NCBI GenBank assembly: GCA_029433345.1
Contig: JAQTHY010000001.1
Location: forward strand, 1,240,001-1,304,000
Source: Orbaceae bacterium ESL0727
GTDB taxonomy: Bacteria > Pseudomonadota > Gammaproteobacteria > Enterobacterales > Orbaceae
Reading direction: 5' to 3'
DNA length: 64,000 bases
Positions 38,769-46,867 of this stretch are shown piece after piece (position 1 is the stretch's first letter; every line of letters begins with the position of its first letter). The notes beneath the pieces are model-generated. The model was not told where the DNA came from. It did not search any database and was given only the letters and a program-made list of their open reading frames with translations. Both the position numbers and the translations under genes were made by a program.

Positions 38769-38987
38769 TAATGCTGAATGCGGGGAGTGAAAAATAGCTT
38801 ATGGCGTTATTTTAACGGCTATAGAACCGATACTATGGTTTGAAGATTCCTTGATTAGATTGGTAGAATAGCGAAACACAAAGTGGATAGAATCTCTGTG
38901 TGGGCACTTTGTAATGATGCGAATCCGCGTTATTTTTAGCAAAAATGCAGACTATTCGTGCCCATTTGTTAGAGAAAGAATAAGTGA

Positions 38988-40307
38988 TTATTGCATGCGT
39001 TTATCAATCGCATTCATAATGACTTGCCCTAAATGATCATAGTTTTCATCAAAATGGTGTCCACCTGGGAGCTGAAAAGCTTCACCTGTCATCTCTTTTT
39101 GTAAACAGCCACTCTCTTTCTTTTCATCTTTTCCATAGATACAAAAGAGTTTCTTGGACGGTATTTTGCTGACTTCAGAACCGGTTTGTGTTTCATCGGC
39201 CGTACCACCGACCCAGCCGGTTACGTCGATTTCAAAATCTGCAGTTTTAGAAAAGGCAATCAATATGAGTGCTTTTACGCTATTTTGATCAGCAGTGGAC
39301 AGGCGATTATAGAGTGCGGGTAACATATCACCCCCAAATGAATAACCGGCTAGAACAAATTGTGTGGCGCCCCATTTTTCGCGATATTGCTGCATGAGAT
39401 TAGCTAAATCTTTCGCGCTGCGTTCCGGTGAACGATGTTGCCAAAATAGTTTGAGTGCATCGACGCCTACCACGGAATAACCATGCGTTTGCATATATTC
39501 AGCTGAGACTTTATCCAGATCGCGCCAGCCGCCATCTCCCGAATAGTAAAATGTGACAGTATGCGGGTGCGTTTCAGGCTTTGATGAATTAACCGGTAAT
39601 TCAATCACCGGCAACTCTTCGCGTTCGCCGAATAATACAGAAGCTAAATGTAAACTGAGTAATTCCGTCGGTGTAGCATCATATTCTCCAATCGCGGTAT
39701 TGACCTGAATAGTTTTTTGTTCACGTGGGAAAAGTGCTACATCATCATCGGGTGGATTATTCCAAATCACTGTCCACTTACCATGACTAGCTTGTTTAGG
39801 TAACGGATCATCACAATCTTTATGATCTAATGTGAACTCAATAGATAAAGCGCTCGCGTTATCATCAGATTGTGTGGTTAGCCAACGGTAGGCAAATGCG
39901 GCACCTTCTTCCATGCCGGCAACCGCAAATGATTTTTCACCTAACATTTTTTGCGCTTGAGCAAAGCGGGCTTGTTGTTCAGCGCAGCTACCTTGTGGTT
40001 TTAGTTCGAACTGTACTAATTTAGCCCCCATCTGTTGTGATAAGGTAAATAGCTGTTCTTTAGTGAAGTGATTGTCTTGTGTTCCGGCAATAATTGCTGA
40101 GGCTTCCGGCGCTTTCTTTGGGGTGGCGATGATTAATGTCGTCCCTTCCTTAGTGGTAGTTTCAGTGACTGACGCAAGACTTCGATTTTTATAAAAATAT
40201 CCCGCAGTGATAGCGATAATGATAATCAGAATGATAAAAAGGCTACCAAGTAATAACCGTTTTATTAAACGCCGTTTGGGAAAATGAGAATCTACTTTTT
40301 TGTTCAT
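38988..40307 (-). CDS. AcvB/VirJ family lysyl-phosphatidylglycerol hydrolase
   Basis: A 439-residue protein anchored by one N-terminal helix (about 18-41) with a periplasmic AcvB/VirJ domain of alpha/beta-hydrolase fold. Characteristic segments are TFYYSGDGGWRDLDK, YSVVGVDALKLFWQHRSPE and the nucleophile elbow AGYSFGGDM with Ser323, and the histidine in PGGHHFD. In alphaproteobacteria AcvB hydrolyses lysyl-phosphatidylglycerol made by the neighbouring LpiA/MprF enzyme. Here it follows mprF by 17 bases, which supports the same make-and-remove pair. Confidence 0.88.
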   Translation of the reverse strand: MNKKVDSHFPKRRLIKRLLLGSLFIILIIIIAITAGYFYKNRSLASVTETTTKEGTTLIIATPKKAPEASAIIAGTQDNHFTKEQLFTLSQQMGAKLVQFELKPQGSCAEQQARFAQAQKMLGEKSFAVAGMEEGAAFAYRWLTTQSDDNASALSIEFTLDHKDCDDPLPKQASHGKWTVIWNNPPDDDVALFPREQKTIQVNTAIGEYDATPTELLSLHLASVLFGEREELPVIELPVNSSKPETHPHTVTFYYSGDGGWRDLDKVSAEYMQTHGYSVVGVDALKLFWQHRSPERSAKDLANLMQQYREKWGATQFVLAGYSFGGDMLPALYNRLSTADQNSVKALILIAFSKTADFEIDVTGWVGGTADETQTGSEVSKIPSKKLFCIYGKDEKKESGCLQKEMTGEAFQLPGGHHFDENYDHLGQVIMNAIDKRMQ

Positions 40308-40324
40308 GTGATTAAGTTTATCTT

Positions 40325-42946
40325 TTATGTTGTTGATTTATTTTTCTTTAATCCACTAATGCCACCCGAAATCAGCATAGTTGTGTCGAGTAGAGCCAGT
40401 AATGGATCAAGTCCAGCAGGAACCGCCATATAACGTGATTCCCAATGCGTCGCAAATTTTTCTTTAAAACGGCGTAACCCTTGGAAATTATAAAAACGAC
40501 CACCACGCCTAAAGACTAATGCACCTAAACGTTGGATTAATGGGGCACCGCGGCTTCTTTGCATACCGGAAAGGGGGACCATGCCCAAACTAAAATAGTG
40601 AAAACCACGTGCTTGGTAATGCAATATGAGTCCTACCATTAAAAATTCCATGGTCAATTTGGGAATATCTTGCATCACGCGCATCAGATCGATGCTCGCA
40701 GAGTAACATTGATCCGTTTCTAATAAATTGGCAAATGCAATAATCCGGCCATTATGTTGGATGGTGGCAATACTAAAATTATCCAAATAGGTTTTAGAAA
40801 ACGATCCTAATGAAAAACCTTTTTCTTTAGATTGTTTGTTTTTTAACCATTCATCCGATACCTGTTTTAACGCGTCGAGTGGGGCTTCGCCCGGTGGATA
40901 AAATACCAAGGAAAGACCATCACGTTGCCCACGATTCCACGTATAACGGAGATCTTTACAGCCTTTTGATTCCAAATTAAAACTGGTCAAGTCAACTAGC
41001 GCCTCTTCACCTAATTTCACTGCGCGTAAGCCGATATCCATATAATAAGAGAGATTACTGGCATGGACTTGATAAAAAACCGGGCGTAAGCGGTGTTGAT
41101 CGCAAAGATCACGGAATTCCCAAATTAAATCAGCACATTCTTGCGGATTACTGGTTTTGCCTAAAATAGGATCATAGAGCGCAATCATGCTGCGTCCCCG
41201 TCTTGCATACATAATAAAAGCGGTTTGGTTGGCATTAAACATTAATGATTTATCGCCACTCATCGCCAATCCACCTTCGGGCTGTTTCGAATCTAATATG
41301 ATTTGACGCGCTTTTTGTAATTGTGCTTCGTCGGGTTTGGTTAAAATCGGTAAGGCAGGGCGGAATAACCAAAATAGCATAATGCAGCTTAATAACACAA
41401 TACTGCCTAATGCGGCTCGCAGTGCCCGTGGTACACGGCTATTGAGTTCAAATTGCCACCATAATTCATCTGTATAAGGTACATCTTGATAGATAAATAA
41501 GATGACCCAAACAAACAGGGCAATGAGACAAAAGCAGATAACAAAAAATTTCGCCGAAAAAGGGATGATCGTTAAGCGGCTTTTGCGATAAAAGGAGCGT
41601 CTAAAATGGATGAGTAACAGGGCGATAGTGAATAATATCAGTGCCTCAACCCAATGTAATCCCCGTAATATCGAAAAAAAGCTCCCCGCCAACAGTAAAA
41701 TGGTGCTGATTCCCCAAGCCGAAAAGAGTCGACGTCTGAGTCCCATCGCCATTAATAAACATAAGATACCGATCAAGCTGGCAACTAAGTGAGCAATGTT
41801 GATCACTTTGTCTGGAATTAAGGTGCTCACGAGGTGATGATTAAAGCCAGGGATGATGCTAGAGAACATCATGATGATACCAGCGGCAAATACCATGGCC
41901 GATAAAACCGGTGCCGCAATACCTGATGTGTTTTCTTTGGTTTGTTGGGGCGCAGTGAGATAGCGTTTACTTTCATTGAGTAATAACAGTATCGCAGCAA
42001 TAATTAGCGGAATAATAATGTAGATGATACGGTAAATGACTAGGGCAACAGTTAACGATGCCGGGCTAATTGTGGATGAGAGTGCAGCTAGGATAATCGC
42101 TTCGAAAACACCGACACCACCCGGTACATGGCTAAGCACACCGGCAACGAGTGCTAAAATATAGACCATGATAAAGGTGATAAAGTTGGGTTGCTCCGGT
42201 AATAAAAAGTAGAGAATCGCACCAGCAAAAATTGCATCTAACAAGGTAATGGCAAATTGACTGGCTGCTAAGCGACAACCTGGTAAGCAGATCTTCCAAC
42301 GAAAAATTTGAAATAATCGTGTATAAGGATTCGGTTTTTCAGGTAATTGTTGACGCCATAAAAACAGCAGTAGCGCAATATAAAGGGCGATGACAGCGAA
42401 GGCGATGCCTTTTACGCTATTTGCCGATAAATGCAGGGCTGACATCGTGTCATCAACATGAATTAATGCGGTAACGGCGGCAAGTAAAGGTAATGTACAA
42501 CCTAGCGATAAGGTCACAAAGATAGACATGCGCGCAACCGCAATGGCGGTTAAGCCGTGTTTAAAATAGAGCCGACAACGAACCGCACCGCCAGATAAGG
42601 CGGAAAGGCCGATCGCATTGCCAATGGCAGATGCACAGATTCCCCCCATAATTAATGTGGGCAAGGGTAAGTTAACACCGGCATAACGTGCGGCGGAAAT
42701 CTCATAAAAAATGAGCATAATATAGCTACCCATAGCAGCTAAGCAGGCATAAACAATGACATGGACTGATAATTGATGCATCGCCCATTTTATATCATCA
42801 AGATTAATCTCTTCTAGCAATTTCCAGCATACAAACAGCGCAATGACAAAAATCAGCAAGCCAAATAGCAGTACTAAAATTTGGCGATAACGTGAAAAAT
42901 ACTCAATAAGTTGCCAGGGTAAAACTCGACGAGTTAATGTTTTCAC
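40325..42946 (-). CDS. mprF: Phosphatidylglycerol lysyltransferase/flippase MprF
   Basis: MprF adds lysine from Lys-tRNA to phosphatidylglycerol and flips the product to the outer leaflet, reducing cationic-peptide binding. The 873-residue product has the N-terminal flippase domain (GNAIGLSALSGGAVRCRLYFKHGL; GVLSHVPGGVGVFEAIILAAL), about 14 membrane helices up to residue 535, and a C-terminal synthase domain of the DUF2156 GNAT type (MSGDKSLMFNANQTAFIMYARRG; HYFSLGMVPLSGMQ; YNFQGLRRFKEKF). It is the first gene of mprF-acvB. Confidence 0.95.
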   Translation of the reverse strand: MKTLTRRVLPWQLIEYFSRYRQILVLLFGLLIFVIALFVCWKLLEEINLDDIKWAMHQLSVHVIVYACLAAMGSYIMLIFYEISAARYAGVNLPLPTLIMGGICASAIGNAIGLSALSGGAVRCRLYFKHGLTAIAVARMSIFVTLSLGCTLPLLAAVTALIHVDDTMSALHLSANSVKGIAFAVIALYIALLLFLWRQQLPEKPNPYTRLFQIFRWKICLPGCRLAASQFAITLLDAIFAGAILYFLLPEQPNFITFIMVYILALVAGVLSHVPGGVGVFEAIILAALSSTISPASLTVALVIYRIIYIIIPLIIAAILLLLNESKRYLTAPQQTKENTSGIAAPVLSAMVFAAGIIMMFSSIIPGFNHHLVSTLIPDKVINIAHLVASLIGILCLLMAMGLRRRLFSAWGISTILLLAGSFFSILRGLHWVEALILFTIALLLIHFRRSFYRKSRLTIIPFSAKFFVICFCLIALFVWVILFIYQDVPYTDELWWQFELNSRVPRALRAALGSIVLLSCIMLFWLFRPALPILTKPDEAQLQKARQIILDSKQPEGGLAMSGDKSLMFNANQTAFIMYARRGRSMIALYDPILGKTSNPQECADLIWEFRDLCDQHRLRPVFYQVHASNLSYYMDIGLRAVKLGEEALVDLTSFNLESKGCKDLRYTWNRGQRDGLSLVFYPPGEAPLDALKQVSDEWLKNKQSKEKGFSLGSFSKTYLDNFSIATIQHNGRIIAFANLLETDQCYSASIDLMRVMQDIPKLTMEFLMVGLILHYQARGFHYFSLGMVPLSGMQRSRGAPLIQRLGALVFRRGGRFYNFQGLRRFKEKFATHWESRYMAVPAGLDPLLALLDTTMLISGGISGLKKNKSTT

Positions 42947-43498
42947 TTAACATCCTATTTTTGATCTACAAAAAATTAAAAACAGATTTCGTAAAGACTC
43001 TGCTTTATTGAATCAGGCATTCTACCGTTTTCATTTTATGAAAACAATTCTTTCCAGATAGAGACTTGAAAAAACTATGGGGATGATGTGGGTTGTTTGA
43101 TTTAATGTGGAAATAATTATTTTTGCATTTTATTTAATGTTTATTTATTTTTGTTTTTATTTTTTATCTGGTTTCGTGTTGAAAAATTTTTTTTGATAAA
43201 AATAGTGATTTTATATTTTTTTGTTTTATTTGTTTATCTTAAATTGTGAAATTTCATCTTTTAAAGATAATTAGTTTGTTAATTTCTCTTAATAATAAAT
43301 TTAATTAAATTTTATTCTGTTGTTATCATTGATTGTCTATTAAATAAGCGCTATCTTCATTCGTTAGATTCTATGTAAAAAAATTTTAATTTAAATTAAT
43401 TATATTTTTTTATTTAAATTTAAATTTAAAAACGTTATTAGGGATATTATTTTATTTTTTCTGCTAAATTGGAATAAACGTGGAGGCGGCAGTATTGT
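42947..43498. promoter_or_regulatory. AT-rich divergent region mprF/SinI-like protein B
   Basis: About 550 very AT-rich bases, with TTTAAATTTAAATTTAAA-like runs at 43385-43432. It must hold the promoters of two divergent genes. No hairpin terminator, RNA gene or copy of the dispersed repeat was seen. Confidence 0.4.
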
Positions 43499-44905
43499 AT
43501 GGATACACAATTAACCAATAATATGGCAAGAATAAATTCGTTATTAAAAAGGCCATTATTATCTCATTGGTTATATAATATTGTTTTTGGTTGTATTGTT
43601 TTTTCGACTAATGTTTCTGCATCATTGATTGCCGTGACAAGTAATAAAATACAAGGCCAAGCGCCATATTTTACACTTAATCAAGGACAAACAAAGCTGA
43701 CCACTCTGGATGAATTTTTAACTATTAAATTGTCGAATGGCGTTGAATATTCTATCGCGAATAATCCATCGCAAATTAATCATCCGATTGAATTGCCAGT
43801 TATTGGACAGAGTATGGCCGATGTCACGATGCAAATACCGGCTACGCTTGATAATGTTGCTTTTAATACATTTGTGAGTGATCCTTATAATTATTGGAAA
43901 GACGATAATGGTGATGGCAACGCAACCGCGACCGGGACATTAAGCGTAACAATTACCGATGTAAATGGTAATGCCGTTAATCGATCGACTACGTTAGATG
44001 GCTGTAATGCACCTTATAAAGTCAAATTAGCGAGTACCAATGTGACATTACGTACATTATATGGCTACACTAATAGTACCAACTATGCTGCAGTTAGTGC
44101 TATCTATTATATTAAGCCTAAAGTCGATACACCGTCTGCTTGCTTTGCTCAACCTAATTTACAATCACATGGACAAAATTATGATGGCCCGGCAAGCATG
44201 TGGAATGCAACGAAAGGTTTTATATTGCAATCATTGTCTGATCCATCAAAAAATTTCCCAACAATGGGGGCCAATAATCTCTTTTTTAATTTGACGGTTT
44301 CGGGCGTGTTTGGTAGTGACGTGACTTATAGTAAAACACCAAGTAATTCCGGGATTGATTTAATTATCGAACCTATCACTAATAAGAATGTGGCTAAGAT
44401 AACCTTAACTGGACCTAGCAAAAGTGCAACAGATGCGGTGGCTGCCACAGCCGTACCGACAACATTTACCTTATATTCTGACAGGGATAGAAGTAACGCA
44501 ATATATCGTTTTACTATCAGTAAATGGTTTATTGGTCAAGGTGATGATAAGATGACGCACACTCAATTAGCGTCACGTTGTAGTGCGATTCATTATCGAA
44601 TCCCCGATGTCACTGAATATACTAATGCCAATTCTGGAGCAAGTTATGGGAATTGGCAAGGCGGTTTAGCGGGCCAGCCGAATAATTATCAACGACGTAT
44701 CGGTGGGGGCTTGTTTGCTGAGTGGGGGAATACATCAACTCCTTACTATACTGGCAGTGATTATTCGAGCGGGGCTAATTGGGCGGCCAATGAGGGTGAC
44801 AACAGTTCTTCACGAACGTTGTATTATATTGTCAGTTCGAATATCGGGTTTATTAATATCTATGACCAAACTATGACTATTTTCGGATCTTGTGTGACAC
44901 CTTAA
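43499..44905 (+). CDS. Secreted SinI-like adhesion-domain protein B
   Basis: A 468-residue paralogue of the proteins at 5411 and 53958, and the clearest full-length member. The signal peptide spans about 18-42 (WLYNIVFGCIVFSTNVSA). Shared blocks are IQGQAPYFTLNQG, IELPVIGQSMADVTMQIPA, YNYWKDDNGDGNATATGTLS, GFILQSLSDPSKNFPTMG, YRFTISKWFIG, YRIPDVTEYTNAN and NNYQRRIGGGLFAEWG. Cysteines near 165, 210, 360 and the C-terminal SCVTP could form disulfides. GGAGG is 12 bases before the ATG. No inverse autotransporter gene is beside it. Family name (SinI/DUF823-like) is from memory and tentative. Confidence 0.7.
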   Translation: MDTQLTNNMARINSLLKRPLLSHWLYNIVFGCIVFSTNVSASLIAVTSNKIQGQAPYFTLNQGQTKLTTLDEFLTIKLSNGVEYSIANNPSQINHPIELPVIGQSMADVTMQIPATLDNVAFNTFVSDPYNYWKDDNGDGNATATGTLSVTITDVNGNAVNRSTTLDGCNAPYKVKLASTNVTLRTLYGYTNSTNYAAVSAIYYIKPKVDTPSACFAQPNLQSHGQNYDGPASMWNATKGFILQSLSDPSKNFPTMGANNLFFNLTVSGVFGSDVTYSKTPSNSGIDLIIEPITNKNVAKITLTGPSKSATDAVAATAVPTTFTLYSDRDRSNAIYRFTISKWFIGQGDDKMTHTQLASRCSAIHYRIPDVTEYTNANSGASYGNWQGGLAGQPNNYQRRIGGGLFAEWGNTSTPYYTGSDYSSGANWAANEGDNSSSRTLYYIVSSNIGFINIYDQTMTIFGSCVTP

Positions 44906-44918
44906 TATCGAGATATGT

Positions 44919-44971
44919 TATAATTTCCTTATCTAATCATTTATTTAATCAATTGGTTAATCAAATGATTA
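44919..44971. promoter_or_regulatory. TATAAT and 38-bp dyad before the aldo/keto reductase
   Basis: TATAAT (44919-44924) precedes a long dyad: TAATCATTT (44934-44942) with AAATGATTA (44963-44971), enclosing the near-palindrome TAATCAATTGGTTA. It could be an operator of the reductase or an AT-rich terminator for protein B. Confidence 0.45.
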
Positions 44972-45005
44972 AATAATTACTTAATGAATAAGGGGAGGAG
45001 TGATA

Positions 45006-45851
45006 ATGGGACTTTCTATCAACACAACGATCACGTTAAGCAATACGGTTACGATTGAACAGTTGGGTTTTGGCACCTATAAATTGACTGATCCAAACGA
45101 ACTAAAATGTGCAGTGGATGCGGCAATTCATGCTGGGTATCGTGCATTTGATACCGCCGAACTTTATAACAACGAAAAGCAATTAGGGCAGGTGCTAGCG
45201 CAATGTGGCGTTAAACGCAACGATCTGTTTATTACCTCAAAGATTGCCAACGAAAAACAAGGTTATGAAAACACCTTAAAAGGTTTTGAGCAGACATTAA
45301 ACGATTTGCAGTTGGATTATATTGATCTCTTTTTGGTGCACTGGCCATTGCATGATACCTTTTTCGAAACGTGGGAAGCGTTTGAACGAATTTACGAGGA
45401 AAAACGAGCACGTGCTATTGGCGTCTGTAATTTCCAGATTTCCCATTTAGAAATGTTGGCCACACGTGCGAATATTAAGCCGATGATTAACCAAATAGAA
45501 CTCCACCCTTATTTGACGCAAGAAGTGCTAGTGAATTATCTGCGAGAACAAGATATTGCTATCGAAGCCTGGTCACCATTAGCGCGCAATAAAGTCTTAC
45601 ACGAACCATTATTAATCAAAATGGGCGAAAAATACCACAAATCAGCGGCACAAATCACATTACGTTGGCAATTGCAACATGGTCATATTGCGATACCTAA
45701 ATCAGGTCACCCTGATCGCATTGCTGCCAATGCTGATATTTTTGATTTTGCGCTTACCGCTAGTGAAATGGCACAAATCGATGGTTTGAATAAAAATGAA
45801 CGTGTTGGGCCAAATCCCGATGATGTTTATCGCAACAATGGTTTTTTATAA
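45006..45851 (+). CDS. Aldo/keto reductase (DkgA-like)
   Basis: A 281-residue NADPH-dependent carbonyl reductase with the AKR barrel. The catalytic residues are in FDTAELYNNE (Asp, Tyr), FITSKIANE (Lys) and LVHWPLHD (His); PKSGHPDRIAANADIFDF is the cofactor-binding signature. GTG 45000 overlaps the Shine-Dalgarno AGGGGAGGAG, so ATG 45006, 7 bases after GGAGG, is the better start. It is the only gene between SinI-like protein B and the converging transporter. Substrate likely a small aldehyde or keto compound. Confidence 0.9.
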   Translation: MGLSINTTITLSNTVTIEQLGFGTYKLTDPNELKCAVDAAIHAGYRAFDTAELYNNEKQLGQVLAQCGVKRNDLFITSKIANEKQGYENTLKGFEQTLNDLQLDYIDLFLVHWPLHDTFFETWEAFERIYEEKRARAIGVCNFQISHLEMLATRANIKPMINQIELHPYLTQEVLVNYLREQDIAIEAWSPLARNKVLHEPLLIKMGEKYHKSAAQITLRWQLQHGHIAIPKSGHPDRIAANADIFDFALTASEMAQIDGLNKNERVGPNPDDVYRNNGFL

Positions 45852-45858
45852 ATAGTTT

Positions 45859-45890
45859 GCTATTCCGTTGACGATGGTCAGCGGAATAGC
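45859..45890. terminator. 14-bp-stem hairpin between converging genes
   Basis: GCTATTCCGTTGAC (45859-45872) pairs with GTCAGCGGAATAGC (45877-45890) with one G-T pair and a GATG loop. It has no T tract on either strand. A similar TATTCCG/CGGAATA hairpin is at 53880-53909. Confidence 0.6.
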
Positions 45891-45903
45891 GTTGCTTATG
45901 TTG

Positions 45904-46827
45904 TTAAAAAGGTACAGGTGCACCCACTAAATAGAGCACAATGGGTAATGTCACTAAACTGATCAGTGTACTGAAAAAAGTGGCGCTCGAAACCAGTTCT
46001 GGTTTTGTGTTAAATTGTACTGACATCAGTGTGGTATTGGCAGCGGTAGGCATGGCGGCAAGCACAATCAGTACCTGTTTATAGATAGGATTGATTGGCA
46101 TAAAATAGACCAGCAGTAAGGCAACCAGTGGTGATACCACCATTCGCGTGCAAAGCGCAAATGAAATTTTCGGGTAATCTAGCTGTTTAATCTTTAATTT
46201 AGCGAGCTGCATGCCTAAAATAATCATAATTACCACGATAGACGAATCACCAATCATGGCAACTGACATCATAATCGATTTAGATAACGGGATCTGGCAT
46301 AATTGGAAAAAAATTCCAAGAAATGCACCATAAGCAACCGGCATGCGGATCACCCTTTTAAGCACATCTTTTTGCGTAACCGTTTCGCTATAACCACTGC
46401 CTTTAGCCGCATAATAGATCCCAACAGTACTCATGACAAACTGTTGCAAGACCATCATAATAACCCCAAGATCAAAGCCAGTCGCCCCAAAAAAGACCAA
46501 AATTACGGGCGTACCATAATTACCGTTGTTCATAAAGCAAGAACTTAGAATCAACGCACAGCGCTCTTTAACCGAATATTTTAACAGGTAAGACCAGATA
46601 GAAACGATAATAACCAGCGCAAAGCAGAGTGCAAAAATGTAGAAAATATAATAGAGATAAGCGGTGGTTAAGGTGTGCGTATAAAAGGTTTTAAAGGCTA
46701 AAAAAGGTGATAATACATACAGGGACATTTTAGACAAAGCTGCGGTATCGAACTGTAAAGCTTTTTGCGCAATAAAACCGACAATAAAAATACAGAAAAT
46801 AGGAAATAGAATAATAAAAAATTGCAT
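45904..46827 (-). CDS. AEC family transporter
   Basis: A 307-residue auxin-efflux-carrier-type permease with about ten helices in two halves. Supporting segments: MQFFIILFPIFCIFIVGFIA at the start, CFMNNGNYGTPVILVFFGATG (the broken-helix region with NNGNYG) and AAMPTAANTTLMSVQFNT (second broken helix). Bacterial members export or import small organic anions such as malate. It converges on the aldo/keto reductase. Confidence 0.88.
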   Translation of the reverse strand: MQFFIILFPIFCIFIVGFIAQKALQFDTAALSKMSLYVLSPFLAFKTFYTHTLTTAYLYYIFYIFALCFALVIIVSIWSYLLKYSVKERCALILSSCFMNNGNYGTPVILVFFGATGFDLGVIMMVLQQFVMSTVGIYYAAKGSGYSETVTQKDVLKRVIRMPVAYGAFLGIFFQLCQIPLSKSIMMSVAMIGDSSIVVIMIILGMQLAKLKIKQLDYPKISFALCTRMVVSPLVALLLVYFMPINPIYKQVLIVLAAMPTAANTTLMSVQFNTKPELVSSATFFSTLISLVTLPIVLYLVGAPVPF

Positions 46828-46867
46828 AATAAATTCTTCGTGTTGATATTTTTAAGGTAAAAAACCG

